Source of the DNA: Acetoanaerobium pronyense
GTDB taxonomy: Bacteria; Bacillota; Clostridia; Peptostreptococcales; Filifactoraceae
Reading direction: 5' to 3'
Length of the DNA stretch: 64,000 nt
NCBI RefSeq assembly: GCF_017874355.1
Contig: NZ_JAGGLI010000004.1
Span: forward strand, 1 to 64,000
Shown piece by piece: positions 1 to 8,781 of this stretch; within the stretch, counting starts at the first letter, position 1; every line of letters starts with the position of its first letter. The notes under the pieces were generated by a model that saw only the letters and a list, made by a program, of their open reading frames with translations, had not been told where the DNA came from and made no database searches. Made by a program: the position numbers and the translations under genes.

Positions 1-306
1 TTATACCAAAACCAGATGGTTTCATGCTTTTTTATTGTCAATTATTATTGAATTTTCAAGGTTCATATATAGATTTTCATGTGCGAAGTTTTAGTAAGTT
101 TATAATATTCATAAAAACCTCCAATTAAACTGTATAGATATTTTGCCTTATTAATAAAAAGAATATCATACTAAAAGAGAAGTGTAAACTGTTAAAAACA
201 ATAGGTTTACAATAAAAAATGGATTATATTTTATGATATGATAAATTAATAAATAGCATTGATTAATAAAAAGTGAATATAAACATATTACACGAGGGGG
301 ATTATT
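1..306. other. AT-rich intergenic region, no confident gene
   Basis: No gene of normal size is visible. The right end holds the AGGGGG ribosome binding site of the PLP enzyme that starts at 307. On the minus strand a GGAGG (118-122) sits 5 nt upstream of a 12-codon open frame (112-77), MNIINLLKLRT and stop. It could be a leader peptide or the start region of something to the left of the window, but nothing supports translation beyond the ribosome binding site. Confidence 0.4.
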
Positions 307-1308
307 ATGAAACCTAATATCATGCCAGTTTCTCTTGGCAACTACCCAACGCCAATTATTAAGCTAGAAAGATTATCAAAAGAGCTAGGCAAAAGCATAT
401 ATGTTAAAAGGGATGATTACAGCGGGATTGAACTATCTGGAAACAAAACAAGAAAGCTAGAGTATTCTTTGGGTGAAGCTATTTCAAAAGGTGCTGATAC
501 CATAATTACGTGTGGAGCAGTACAATCTAATCATGCTAGAGCAACTGTTTCGGCTTGCAGAGTTCTTGGGTTGGATGTGCATTTAGTTCTTAGAACGAAG
601 GATGGTAAAGAGCCAGAAGAAAAAGAAGGAAATAATCTTTTGGATTATATTTTTGGAGCAAAGATTACTTATCTTTCTGAGGAAGAGTTTAAAAATTATA
701 ATGAAGTTATGGAAAATATAAAAAATTCATATTTATCTGAAGGAAAAAATCCCTACTTAATTCCAGTAGGGGCATCTAATGGAGTTGGAACATTAGGATA
801 TTTTAATGGATATGAAGAGATACTTAATCAAGAAAAAAATCTCAATATAAGCTTTGATTCTATAGTATGCACTATAGGATCAGGTGGCACATTTGCAGGA
901 CTTTGGCTAGGAAACGAAATTCATAATGAATTAAAAAATATCATAGGAATATCTATAAGTGAAGGCTCTGATTATTTTAAAGAAAAAGTTCAGAATATAT
1001 TAAAAGAAACATCTATCTATTTTGACATTGATTTTAAAGATATACTAAAGAAATCAGAGTCTAGTCTTGATATAGTTGGAGGATATCAAGGGGGAGGTTA
1101 TGCAATTAGTACAAAAGAAGAAAGGGACTTTATAGAAGAAATAGCATTAAAAGAGGGAATTATTTTCGATCCGGTATATACAGGTAAAGCATTTAGAGGA
1201 CTTGTTAGTGAAATAAAAAACGGAGGATTCCAAGACTCTGAAAATATCTTATTCATACACACCGGTGGAATATTCGGATCTTTTTCGTATCACAAATCTG
1301 ATAGTTAA
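307..1308 (+). CDS. D-cysteine desulfhydrase / ACC deaminase family PLP enzyme
   Basis: This is a 333-residue PLP-dependent enzyme of the tryptophan-synthase-beta fold (fold type II), closest in appearance to D-cysteine desulfhydrase, which splits D-cysteine into pyruvate, H2S and ammonia. Visible signatures are SGNKTRK at residues 44-50 with K47 as the expected PLP lysine, QSNHAR at 73-78, and the phosphate-binding loop GSGGT at 191-195. The length is normal for the family, and the start is well placed behind ACGAGGGGG. It is a single-gene unit ending in a strong palindromic terminator. ACC deaminases and other D-amino acid lyases share the fold, so the substrate is inferred, not seen. A cystine-type importer at 21.8-24.0 kb makes a sulfur amino acid substrate plausible, but the two loci are not linked. 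Confidence 0.8.
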   Translation: MKPNIMPVSLGNYPTPIIKLERLSKELGKSIYVKRDDYSGIELSGNKTRKLEYSLGEAISKGADTIITCGAVQSNHARATVSACRVLGLDVHLVLRTKDGKEPEEKEGNNLLDYIFGAKITYLSEEEFKNYNEVMENIKNSYLSEGKNPYLIPVGASNGVGTLGYFNGYEEILNQEKNLNISFDSIVCTIGSGGTFAGLWLGNEIHNELKNIIGISISEGSDYFKEKVQNILKETSIYFDIDFKDILKKSESSLDIVGGYQGGGYAISTKEERDFIEEIALKEGIIFDPVYTGKAFRGLVSEIKNGGFQDSENILFIHTGGIFGSFSYHKSDS

Positions 1309-1319
1309 TTTAGCGTAGA

Positions 1320-1360
1320 CCCTCAATTAAAGTAAGCTTACTTTAATTGAGGGTTATTTA
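1320..1360. terminator. bidirectional terminator between PLP enzyme and trpP
   Basis: A perfect 34-nt palindrome runs from 1320 to 1353, with arms starting CCCTCAATTAAAG, and is followed by a T-rich stretch on the plus strand. The genes on both sides converge on it, so it can serve both. Confidence 0.85.
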
Positions 1361-1422
1361 TTTTAAGGAACGTTCTATTTAACTATGATAATACTATGAT
1401 TAAATAATTACAATTTCTTATT

Positions 1423-1950
1423 TTAGGAAGATGCATTTCCAGATGAAATAATCTTTCTAATAGGCCCAATTCGATAGAGGGATTTAAAAATTATTGAGGA
1501 AATAAATGTATTCATAAAGGAAGTAGGAAGAACTACGCTAATAATAAGGATTTCTATTGGAGCTGGAAGCCCTACAAGGAAAAGAGCTGATGTCAAAAAT
1601 ATAACTCCACTAAAAATAGTTCCTAAAAAGCTTATGATTGATATTCTAATAATAGGATTTATTTTTTCCTTCATAAATTTTATTAATAAAAATACAAAAA
1701 AAGCAGTGAAAATTTTGTCTATTATATTTGGAAGCTGTCCAGCAGGAAAAGTAGTAGTAAGAGCAGATAATACTCCCGCAGTAACTCCGCTTAGAAACAT
1801 GTTTTTAAAACTCGGATTAATCAAAATCGCCAAAAACATAAAAGTAAGAAGTAGGTCGAATTTCATTCCAAGTACTCCAGGAACAATAGTGTGAAGGACA
1901 AGCCCCATAGCAAGAAGTAAAGAAGTTGTTATCATATCTTTTGTATTCAT
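1423..1950 (-). CDS. trpP: tryptophan transporter TrpP (ECF-S-like)
   Basis: A 175-residue very hydrophobic protein with about five or six membrane spans and a short basic C-terminus. The N-terminus (TKDMITTSLLLAMGLVLH) and the central segment TTTFPAGQLPN look like the TrpP/tryptophan transporter family, which resembles substrate-binding S components of ECF transporters. The assignment is supported independently by the T-box leader upstream, whose specifier codon reads TGG. Start: ATG behind AAAAGGAG. No energising ECF subunits lie beside it, so it would have to use a shared module encoded elsewhere or work alone, which remains open for this family. Confidence 0.85.
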   Translation of the reverse strand: MNTKDMITTSLLLAMGLVLHTIVPGVLGMKFDLLLTFMFLAILINPSFKNMFLSGVTAGVLSALTTTFPAGQLPNIIDKIFTAFFVFLLIKFMKEKINPIIRISIISFLGTIFSGVIFLTSALFLVGLPAPIEILIISVVLPTSFMNTFISSIIFKSLYRIGPIRKIISSGNASS

Positions 1951-2025
1951 AATTATAATCTCCTTTTCAAATATAAAATTTTGTTTATAATAATCCCATC
2001 TATGCTGCCAGTCTGTTCACAACAT
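1951..2025 (-). other. possible interrupted Trp-containing leader ORF before trpP
   Basis: On the minus strand a perfect AAAGGAGG (2040-2033) sits 7 nt before an ATG at 2025. The frame reads ATG TTG TGA and then stays open, in frame with trpP, through TDWQHRWDYYKQ to the trpP ATG at 1950. Two TGG codons follow the TGA. Either it is a two-codon minigene whose ribosome binding site is fortuitous, a decayed leader peptide, or a frame in which UGA is read through. Only the sequence is seen; any function is inference. Confidence 0.35.
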
Positions 2026-2052
2026 AAATCCACCTCCTTTTAATTTTAAAAA

Positions 2053-2305
2053 CAAAAAAACCGTCCACTCCTATAAATAAGGAGCAAACGGTTAGGTTCG
2101 CGGTACCATCCTTCTTTAGACAAAAAATGTCTAATCTCTATCAAGCACTATCATGCTCTACCTCTATAACGTGAGGACACGGCTAAGGGTACTAGATTTC
2201 ACCTCGCATCTCATAGGTCCATTCATCTATGTCAGACATACCTTATCCCACCAAACTAAGGCTCTCTGAAAAGCTAACATTAGATTACTCATCCTAATCA
2301 TTGAT
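2053..2305 (-). promoter_or_regulatory. T-box leader, tryptophan-specific (TGG specifier)
   Basis: On the minus strand the order is: an AGAGAG-type stem I element, a specifier loop reading GAA TGG ACC (TGG at 2221-2219), the invariant T-box core TGGTACCGCG (2108-2099), and a terminator with arms AACCGTTTGCTCC / GGAGTGGACGGTT (2093-2059) followed by seven Ts. Uncharged tRNA-Trp is expected to stabilise the antiterminator and turn on trpP. All hallmark parts of the T-box class are present. Confidence 0.95.
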
Positions 2306-2314
2306 TTGTAAATA

Positions 2315-2342
2315 ATTATACAGATGTTTTTAAAAAAATCAA
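2315..2342 (-). promoter_or_regulatory. promoter of the T-box/trpP transcript
   Basis: Minus strand TTGATT (2342-2337), 16-nt spacer, TATAAT (2320-2315), directly upstream of the T-box stem I and just beyond the stop codon of the lactate permease gene. Confidence 0.6.
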
Positions 2343-2344
2343 TA

Positions 2345-3940
2345 TTAATTTAAAAAATAAAGGATAATACCAAATATAAAGGCAAGGGTAAGTGCAAAAG
2401 GCATTATTTTTCTAAGTACTTTTCCCTCGGAGCCTAAGATAGATGCTGTGGTAGTTCCAAGAACAATATTTCCAGGGGCTATAGATGTCCCTATAGAGCC
2501 GCCAGCTGTTTGAGCTCCAAGTATTGAATGATAATCAAGACCTGTAATTTGAGCAGTTGCCATTTGGAAATTTCCAAACAAAATATTAGATGACATATTG
2601 CTTCCAGTCATGAAAGAGCCTAATAATCCTATAAAAGGAGATAAAAGAACATAGTTTTCTCCAAGTACCAAAGAAACACCTTGAGCCAAAACCTCTGTCT
2701 GACCATTTCCAGACATTATTCGAGACATTGATATAAGTGAGATTACAGCCATACTAGAAGGTATTGTTTTCTTAATTGTCCTAGAAATAATTTTAGTGTA
2801 GGATTTTTTTTCAATAATTCCTTTCCTAAAATAATAAATATATCCTAAAAATGCAGAAGAAAAAAGAAACATACTTGCATGAGTAAAGGGTTTGATTGGG
2901 GAGTATTTTAGAACTTCTTTATTTACAATCCCAAAACCAGTAGATGTCTGAGCGTAGCTAGGGCCATAACTAAATCCACCTAAAAAATCATTGATAGGGG
3001 ATATAAGAAGAACAAAAAGAGTGATTCCAGTCATCATATAGTAAGGCATAAAGGCATCGTTTACAGAAAGGGAATCATTTTGTACTGAAGAGGAAGACTT
3101 ATCTCTAATCATAATTTTACTCTCATCAATCTGCCATTCTGAACTATAAAACCTAGTTTTTGAAAGTAGAGCAATTAGAAGCATAGATATTGAACTTGGG
3201 ATAAAAACAGCTAAATCTGGGTTGACTTGAGATAGAAGAACCTGACCTCCACCTTGGCAAAGGGATATTAAAATTATCCCTAAAAATCCTTTTTTAAGTC
3301 CTTTAAATCCACCATAAAAAAATGATATTGCAAAGCTTGCAGTCATATTTAATAGAAAAAGAAGAAAGCTTGTATAAAGTGCAATAAGAGCTATAGATTC
3401 TGGATTTTGTATTTCAACCTGCATTATCATTGAATTCCAGGCAATAGCTAAAGTTCCAAAGGTTCCGGCCCAACTATGACCAATAAGTGGGATTACTACA
3501 GCCCATACTGGAGCTACTCCTATTCCAATCAAAAGCGGTGCAGTAACAAGTACAGGTACTCCAAATCCAGTAACACCCTGTAAAAAACTTGCAAAAACTA
3601 CGCCTATAAGTAGTATTCTAAGAAGCTCATTTGGAGCTAAAGCCTTAAATGCCTTGTTAAGCACAGAAAAAGATTTAGATTCATTACTTACTTCATATAA
3701 GAGTATAGCGCTAAAAATTATTAAAATTATACTCAGAGAATTCCAAAGAGCTTTAGAAAGCTCAACATATATCAATCCCAAATTAGCTTTAAAAAAAAGC
3801 ATACTACTTAAAAATGTAACTAAAAGAGTAATTGGAGCTGCTCTTGAGGCACCAAAATGAAAGCCTATCATTAATATTAATAAAAGCAGTATTGGAAAAA
3901 TTGCTAAAATCCAATAAAAAATATTTACAGGTAATTCCAC
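2345..3940 (-). CDS. LctP-family permease (L-lactate/glycolate type)
   Basis: A 531-residue polytopic membrane protein of the lactate permease (LctP) family, which imports L-lactate, D-lactate or glycolate with protons. It has about 12-14 hydrophobic segments, including the conserved glycine-rich stretches near VTGFGVPVLV and the C-terminal block around AQTAGGSIGTSIAPGN. The start is GTG behind GAAGGGCGG. It is transcribed divergently from the PucR-led oxamate carbamoyltransferase operon, and the shared intergenic region holds two identical inverted repeats. No lactate dehydrogenase or lactate regulator lies near it. This suggests, as an inference, that the substrate may be a small carboxylate of the oxamate/oxalurate/glyoxylate kind rather than lactate. 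It has no terminator hairpin of its own; the T-box promoter for trpP begins at its stop codon. Confidence 0.85.
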   Translation of the reverse strand: MELPVNIFYWILAIFPILLLLILMIGFHFGASRAAPITLLVTFLSSMLFFKANLGLIYVELSKALWNSLSIILIIFSAILLYEVSNESKSFSVLNKAFKALAPNELLRILLIGVVFASFLQGVTGFGVPVLVTAPLLIGIGVAPVWAVVIPLIGHSWAGTFGTLAIAWNSMIMQVEIQNPESIALIALYTSFLLFLLNMTASFAISFFYGGFKGLKKGFLGIILISLCQGGGQVLLSQVNPDLAVFIPSSISMLLIALLSKTRFYSSEWQIDESKIMIRDKSSSSVQNDSLSVNDAFMPYYMMTGITLFVLLISPINDFLGGFSYGPSYAQTSTGFGIVNKEVLKYSPIKPFTHASMFLFSSAFLGYIYYFRKGIIEKKSYTKIISRTIKKTIPSSMAVISLISMSRIMSGNGQTEVLAQGVSLVLGENYVLLSPFIGLLGSFMTGSNMSSNILFGNFQMATAQITGLDYHSILGAQTAGGSIGTSIAPGNIVLGTTTASILGSEGKVLRKIMPFALTLAFIFGIILYFLN

Positions 3941-4062
3941 TATAAAAACCGCCCTTCGTTTTATTTAAATTTATTTCAAATTTAGCTGTTGATATATTTT
4001 TAATTCTAAATAAGATATGAAGTACAAACAACTTCAGTATGAGATAAATAAATATAAAATTA

Positions 4063-4079
4063 TTATCTTATTGAGATAA
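4063..4079. promoter_or_regulatory. putative operator, copy 1 (TTATCT-N5-AGATAA)
   Basis: A 17-bp inverted repeat with arms TTATCT and AGATAA separated by TATTG, in the divergent region between the permease and pucR. The same arms and spacing recur 164 bp away. An extra half-site AGATAA lies just to its left at 4041-4046. Confidence 0.5.
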
Positions 4080-4226
4080 AATGTGTAGAATCTTATAATT
4101 AAAACAATAATGAAATATATTTATGTGTATAAGATACTTTGTTGAAATTTCAATTATCTAAGTTAAATTTAAAATATTTATAGTAGAAGAGTCTTGTCTA
4201 AGGGGGATGATGATAGAATTGTTTTA

Positions 4227-4243
4227 TTATCTCGTGGAGATAA
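4227..4243. promoter_or_regulatory. putative operator, copy 2 (TTATCT-N5-AGATAA)
   Basis: A second copy with the same arms and spacing but a different spacer (CGTGG). The symmetry extends to 19 bp (ATTATCT...AGATAAT). It lies about 80 bp upstream of the pucR start. A smaller palindrome, ACGATT-AGA-AATCGT, follows at 4284-4298. Confidence 0.5.
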
Positions 4244-4325
4244 TGACCTTTTATGTGGGAATTGATACTATTAAAACACGGAGACGATTAGAAATCGTTT
4301 ACCTATTAAAGTGAGGTTGAAGAAT

Positions 4326-5936
4326 ATGAAATTAACTGTAGAAAAGCTTTTATCACTTGGTTCATATGAGGAAGCTCGTATAATGTCCGGACAAAGCGGG
4401 CTTTCAAATGAAGTCAAAGGAATAACCATAATGGAGGATCCAACCATAAAAAAATGGTTAAAAGGTGGAGAGGCACTACTTACTAGTCTTATCCCAATAA
4501 AAAATTATACGGATAATCAAATGGTGGATTTTTTTGATGAACTAATTGATAGAGGAATCAGTGCTTTAATTATAAAAACAGGAAAGGCTTTTGATGAAAT
4601 TCCAGAAAGTCTTATCAAGTGGGGAGAAAAAAATTCTATCCCTATAATTGAAGTGCCTAAACACATATTCTATACAGACCTTATGTATCCTGCTATGGCA
4701 GAAGTGATGCAAAATCAAGTAAATAAGCTAACGTATTTTAAGAGTCTTCATGAAAGATTTAGAGATATGGCAATTAAAAACTATCCGATTAAAGATGTAA
4801 TTTTAGCTTTATCTGAGATTATAGGAAATCCTGTATCTTTGTATGATTATAACTTGAACCTGGTTATGAACACTTCTAGAGATGAACCAATTATAGTACA
4901 TGACAAAAAAATACTATTAAATAAAAACTTTGAAAATAACAATCAATGCTTTTATCGAAAAATATCTGTTAAAGATAATGATTTTTCAGAACTTATATTT
5001 GAAATACCCGTAACAGAAAGTGTAAAAAACTATTTAGGCGTATCAGAGTTATTTCATGAAGTGGATGCTATGAATCTTATTGCAATTGAAAATGCATGTA
5101 CAACAATAGCTTTAGCTATGGTCAGAAATATAGCTGTAAAAGAAGTAGAAGAAAAATTTATGAATGATATCATAAATGACCTTATCTTCGGTCAGCAAAG
5201 CATGAGTTCATCTCTAGTAGAAAGAGCAAACTTAGCTGGAATAGACTTGTTTGAAAAATATTTTGTATCTGTACTTACTCTTGGTAAAGATATGGAAACC
5301 ATAAGATATGAACTGAAAAATCATTTGGGAAATATTGTTAAAAAATATGAAGGAGCATATTCAATAAAAAATGACCATGTAATTATTATGGTTAAGAATC
5401 AAAGGCTTTCCTCATATAAAGAACTTACCCAAGATTTCATCAATGATATAAAATCCATGGAAAAGATTTTAAAAAAGAATAATCGATCGATCTCTATCAG
5501 CCTAGGAATAGGTGGAGAAATAAAGGGATATGAAAATCTTAAAAAAAGTTATGATGAGGCAATTGGAGCTATAAGGATAGGCGAAGATATTTATGGCTCT
5601 AACTTTACCTTATTTTACGATGACCTTGGGATATTTAAGATAATCAGAGATATATCTTTAAAATCTGACATTAATGACTATATTCCTAAAAGCATAATGA
5701 AAGTTATAGATACTGATAAACTCAGAAATAGAGAGTATCTAAAAACCTTAGAAGTATACCTTAAAAACAACAAAAATATTAAGCTTACCGCAAAAGAGCT
5801 TTTTATTCACCCAAAGACTGTATCTTATAGATTAGAACAGATTAAGGAAATTGGGGAGATAGACTTTGAGGATACTGACCAAATACTTGAAATACAATTT
5901 GCAATTAAAATTATAAATTTTCTCAGGAAAAAATAA
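4326..5936 (+). CDS. PucR-family transcriptional regulator
   Basis: A 536-residue regulator of the PucR type, the family that controls purine/allantoin catabolism in Bacillus. It has an N-terminal PucR domain (about residues 5-125, beginning LTVEKLLSLG), a middle GGDEF-like/CdaR-type region, and a C-terminal helix-turn-helix of the HTH_30 class containing TAKELFIHPKTVSYRLEQI. I chose the ATG at 4326; the upstream in-frame GTG at 4311 overlaps the probable ribosome binding site GTGAGG. The gene leads the operon for the EIIC-like protein, the oxamate carbamoyltransferase subunits and carbamate kinase, and is divergent from the permease. It is the natural candidate to bind the inverted repeats at 4063 and 4227. 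The inducer is unknown. Confidence 0.88.
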   Translation: MKLTVEKLLSLGSYEEARIMSGQSGLSNEVKGITIMEDPTIKKWLKGGEALLTSLIPIKNYTDNQMVDFFDELIDRGISALIIKTGKAFDEIPESLIKWGEKNSIPIIEVPKHIFYTDLMYPAMAEVMQNQVNKLTYFKSLHERFRDMAIKNYPIKDVILALSEIIGNPVSLYDYNLNLVMNTSRDEPIIVHDKKILLNKNFENNNQCFYRKISVKDNDFSELIFEIPVTESVKNYLGVSELFHEVDAMNLIAIENACTTIALAMVRNIAVKEVEEKFMNDIINDLIFGQQSMSSSLVERANLAGIDLFEKYFVSVLTLGKDMETIRYELKNHLGNIVKKYEGAYSIKNDHVIIMVKNQRLSSYKELTQDFINDIKSMEKILKKNNRSISISLGIGGEIKGYENLKKSYDEAIGAIRIGEDIYGSNFTLFYDDLGIFKIIRDISLKSDINDYIPKSIMKVIDTDKLRNREYLKTLEVYLKNNKNIKLTAKELFIHPKTVSYRLEQIKEIGEIDFEDTDQILEIQFAIKIINFLRKK

Positions 5937-5955
5937 TAGAAAAGAGGGCTAAACT

Positions 5956-7029
5956 ATGGAAAATAAACGTAGAGATGAGCATGATGCAGCATCTCAACAT
6001 AATGGTTTTAAAGCTTTTTTAAAGAAAAAAAATATAGAAATAAGCTTCCAAAGATATCTTATAGATGCACTTTCTTTTATGGCTCTTGGACTATTTGCCA
6101 CATTAATCACTGGTGTTATTTTTAGAACTGTAGGACAAAGACTAGGAATAGACTTTTTTGTAAATGTTATTGGACCAAATGCGATGGCTGTTTCTGGGCC
6201 TGGAATAGCTGTTGCTGTAGCGCTAGGACTTAAAGCTCCTCCACTGGTTTTATTTGCATCTGTGATAAATGGTTTTATAGGATACGAATTAGGTGGACCT
6301 GTAGGAGCTTTCTTGGCTGCAATTGTGGGAGCTGAATTCGGAAAGGCTGTTTCAAAAGAAACGCCTATTGATATAGTGGTTACTCCAGCAGTTACAGCTA
6401 TTTTTGGATCAATTGTGGGAACTATAGTAGGTCCTGGAATAAATGAATTTATGATTGGACTTGGAGTTATTATAAACAGAGCAACAGAATTACAGCCAAT
6501 ACCTATGGGAATAATTGTTGCTGCAATTATGGGAATTACACTTACTCTTCCTATAAGCAGTACTGCAATAGCAATAATGATAGCAATAGCTGGGCCAGCT
6601 TCAGGAGCAGCTGTTGTTGGTGGATGCGCTCATACTGTAGGCTTTGGAATACAAAGTCTTAGAGAAAATGGCTGGAGTGGTGTTATAACACAGTCTCTAG
6701 GCTCACCCATGATACAAATAGGAAATATTGTAAAAAAACCTATATTAATGGTACCACCAACACTCACCGCCATGATACTTGGGCCTCTTGTGACCACTTT
6801 ATTCAAGATGGAAAGTATTTCTGCAGCAGCAGGAACAGGGACATCAGGGCTTGTAGCTCCACTAGGAGTCCTTACAGCAATGAGCGATGCTGGATATCCT
6901 GCAGCTGAGATTTGGATTAAAATAATTATATTTTGCTTTATAGCTCCAGGAGTACTGACTTTTATAATCTCAGAGATATTCAGAAAGCTAGGCTGGATTA
7001 AAGATGGAGACTTAAAACTAGATATATAG
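5956..7029 (+). CDS. EIIC-like membrane protein (PTS_EIIC_2 / PfoR type), orphan
   Basis: A 357-residue membrane protein with a basic cytosolic N-terminus of about 35 residues, then some nine or ten glycine/alanine-rich spans. It resembles the PTS_EIIC_2 family, whose best-known relative is PfoR of Clostridium perfringens. No EIIA or EIIB domain, phosphorylatable Cys or His cassette, or HPr gene is present in it or nearby, so classical sugar phosphotransfer is unlikely. Its position between the PucR regulator (20 nt) and allF (29 nt) makes it part of this operon, most simply as the carrier for the carbamoylated substrate or the oxamate product. That role is inferred from context only. Confidence 0.75.
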   Translation: MENKRRDEHDAASQHNGFKAFLKKKNIEISFQRYLIDALSFMALGLFATLITGVIFRTVGQRLGIDFFVNVIGPNAMAVSGPGIAVAVALGLKAPPLVLFASVINGFIGYELGGPVGAFLAAIVGAEFGKAVSKETPIDIVVTPAVTAIFGSIVGTIVGPGINEFMIGLGVIINRATELQPIPMGIIVAAIMGITLTLPISSTAIAIMIAIAGPASGAAVVGGCAHTVGFGIQSLRENGWSGVITQSLGSPMIQIGNIVKKPILMVPPTLTAMILGPLVTTLFKMESISAAAGTGTSGLVAPLGVLTAMSDAGYPAAEIWIKIIIFCFIAPGVLTFIISEIFRKLGWIKDGDLKLDI

Positions 7030-7058
7030 ATTGATACAAATATTATAGGAGTGATGAG

Positions 7059-8768
7059 ATGATTTATGGACTTTTAAAAAAGAATATGTATCAGGATTCA
7101 GTGAATCTGATGCTTTTAAGTAGCAAGCTTTCAAAGCTTAAAGGAATCAACAAGGTATCTATAATGATGGGAACACCTGCAAACAAAGATATTTTTAAAA
7201 ATACTAATATGTATGCTGAGGAGTTTTCAGAAGCTGGTCCAAACGACATTTGTATATCAGTAGATACTGAGGATAAAACTCTTGTAGGTATGGTTTCTGA
7301 AGAACTCGAATCCTTTATAAAGGATTTATCAGCAAAATCAAGCAGTACTAATATTCCTGTAAGCAGATCCTTAGATGGAGCAATAAACTCTCTTCCAGGA
7401 GCTAATATAGCCCTTGTTTCAATCCCGGGAGAGTATGTATACAGCGAAGTAGATAGAATTTTAGATAAAAATATAAATGCCTTTGTATTTAGCGATAACG
7501 TATCTATAGAAGATGAAAAAAAATTAAAGGAAAAGGCTCATTCTAAAGGACTTTTAGTTATGGGGCCTGACTGCGGAACAGGGATAATTTCCGGAGTGCC
7601 TCTTGCATTTGCAAATGTTGTAGGTAAAGGAAACATTGGAATAGTTGGAGCATCCGGTACAGGAATTCAAGAAGTATCTTCAATAATTGCCAGACTTGGA
7701 AAAGGTGTATCTCATGCCATTGGAATAGGCGGAAGAGATTTATCAAAAGAGATAGGAGGCGTATCAGCCTTAGATGCTCTTGATATCCTTGAAAGAGATG
7801 AAGATACAGATGTAGTTGTCTTTATTTCAAAACCTCCTGCTGAGTCAGTGAAAAATAAAGTAATAGAAAAATTCAAGTCTATGAACAAAAAAATTGTTGC
7901 TATTTTCCTAGGAGAAAAACCAGAAAAAGAAGAGGCTAATATAAAGTATGTATGGACTCTTGAAGATGCGGCTAGACAAGCAGTTCTTATTTCTGAGTTT
8001 GAATCACAGGTTTCATCCGCATTAAAATCAGTTTCTGAAAAAGTTGAAACAATAAAAAATAATGAAAAACAAAGGAAAATACAAGGTTATTTCTGTGGAG
8101 GAACACTTGCAGGAGAAGCAGCTATATTAATTAAAGAATATTTAGGTAAGATTGAAAACAACAAATCAGATGGTTTTATGCTTAATTATGATGGACATCA
8201 AATAATCGATTTTGGGGATGATATGTATACAAAGGGAAGACCCCATCCTATGATAGATCCAACTACAAGAATAAATGCAATAGAAAGCTTAATTACTAAA
8301 GAAGATGTTGCAGTAGTACTACTTGATAATGTAATAGGTTATGGTTCCAATGACGATATGGCAGGCTCACTGATAGACTCAATTGAAAAAGTAATAAATA
8401 AAAAGAAAGAAAAAAGACAAGAAATACTGTTTGTAGCTTCTGTGTGTGGAACTGAAGAAGATATTCAGGTCTACTCCTCACAAGTGGAAAAGCTTGAAGA
8501 AGCTGGAGTTATAGTATTAGAAACAAATGCTCAGGCTACATCATTTGTAACTAGATTGATTGAAAAATTGAAAAATGAAAAACAAGATGTAAAAGATAAA
8601 AAAAGTACTATGTTGACTGAAGATTTGAAGGTAATAAACATAGGCTTAGAGAGCTTTAGCGGTGCAATAAAAAAACATGAAGGTGAAGTAATACAGTATA
8701 ATTGGGCACCTGTTGCAGGCGGAGATAAAAAACTTCAAAATTTACTAGCGAAATTAAATTCTTTTTAG
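7059..8768 (+). CDS. allF: oxamate carbamoyltransferase subunit AllF (FdrA family)
   Basis: A 569-residue FdrA-family protein with the fold of succinyl-CoA synthetase alpha subunits. Glycine-rich nucleotide-binding-like motifs are GPDCGTGII at 169-177, GASGTGIQE at 197-205 and GIGGRDLS at 222-229. A C-terminal domain carries DGHQIIDFGDDMYTKGRPHP. In E. coli, FdrA (AllF) together with YlbE (AllG) and YlbF (AllH) forms oxamate carbamoyltransferase, which phosphorolyses oxalurate to oxamate and carbamoyl phosphate. All three genes plus a carbamate kinase follow here in the same order. The length matches the family (about 555). The start ATG is 7 nt from AGGAGTG. FdrA proteins are often named acyl-CoA synthetases; there is no reason to infer CoA ligation here. 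Confidence 0.85.
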   Translation: MIYGLLKKNMYQDSVNLMLLSSKLSKLKGINKVSIMMGTPANKDIFKNTNMYAEEFSEAGPNDICISVDTEDKTLVGMVSEELESFIKDLSAKSSSTNIPVSRSLDGAINSLPGANIALVSIPGEYVYSEVDRILDKNINAFVFSDNVSIEDEKKLKEKAHSKGLLVMGPDCGTGIISGVPLAFANVVGKGNIGIVGASGTGIQEVSSIIARLGKGVSHAIGIGGRDLSKEIGGVSALDALDILERDEDTDVVVFISKPPAESVKNKVIEKFKSMNKKIVAIFLGEKPEKEEANIKYVWTLEDAARQAVLISEFESQVSSALKSVSEKVETIKNNEKQRKIQGYFCGGTLAGEAAILIKEYLGKIENNKSDGFMLNYDGHQIIDFGDDMYTKGRPHPMIDPTTRINAIESLITKEDVAVVLLDNVIGYGSNDDMAGSLIDSIEKVINKKKEKRQEILFVASVCGTEEDIQVYSSQVEKLEEAGVIVLETNAQATSFVTRLIEKLKNEKQDVKDKKSTMLTEDLKVINIGLESFSGAIKKHEGEVIQYNWAPVAGGDKKLQNLLAKLNSF

Positions 8769-8781
8769 GAGAGTGGATAAT

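Noticed and set aside
1634-1894. 86-codon plus-strand frame within trpP
   Set aside because: Antisense to a clear membrane protein; no ribosome binding site, composition consistent with a shadow.
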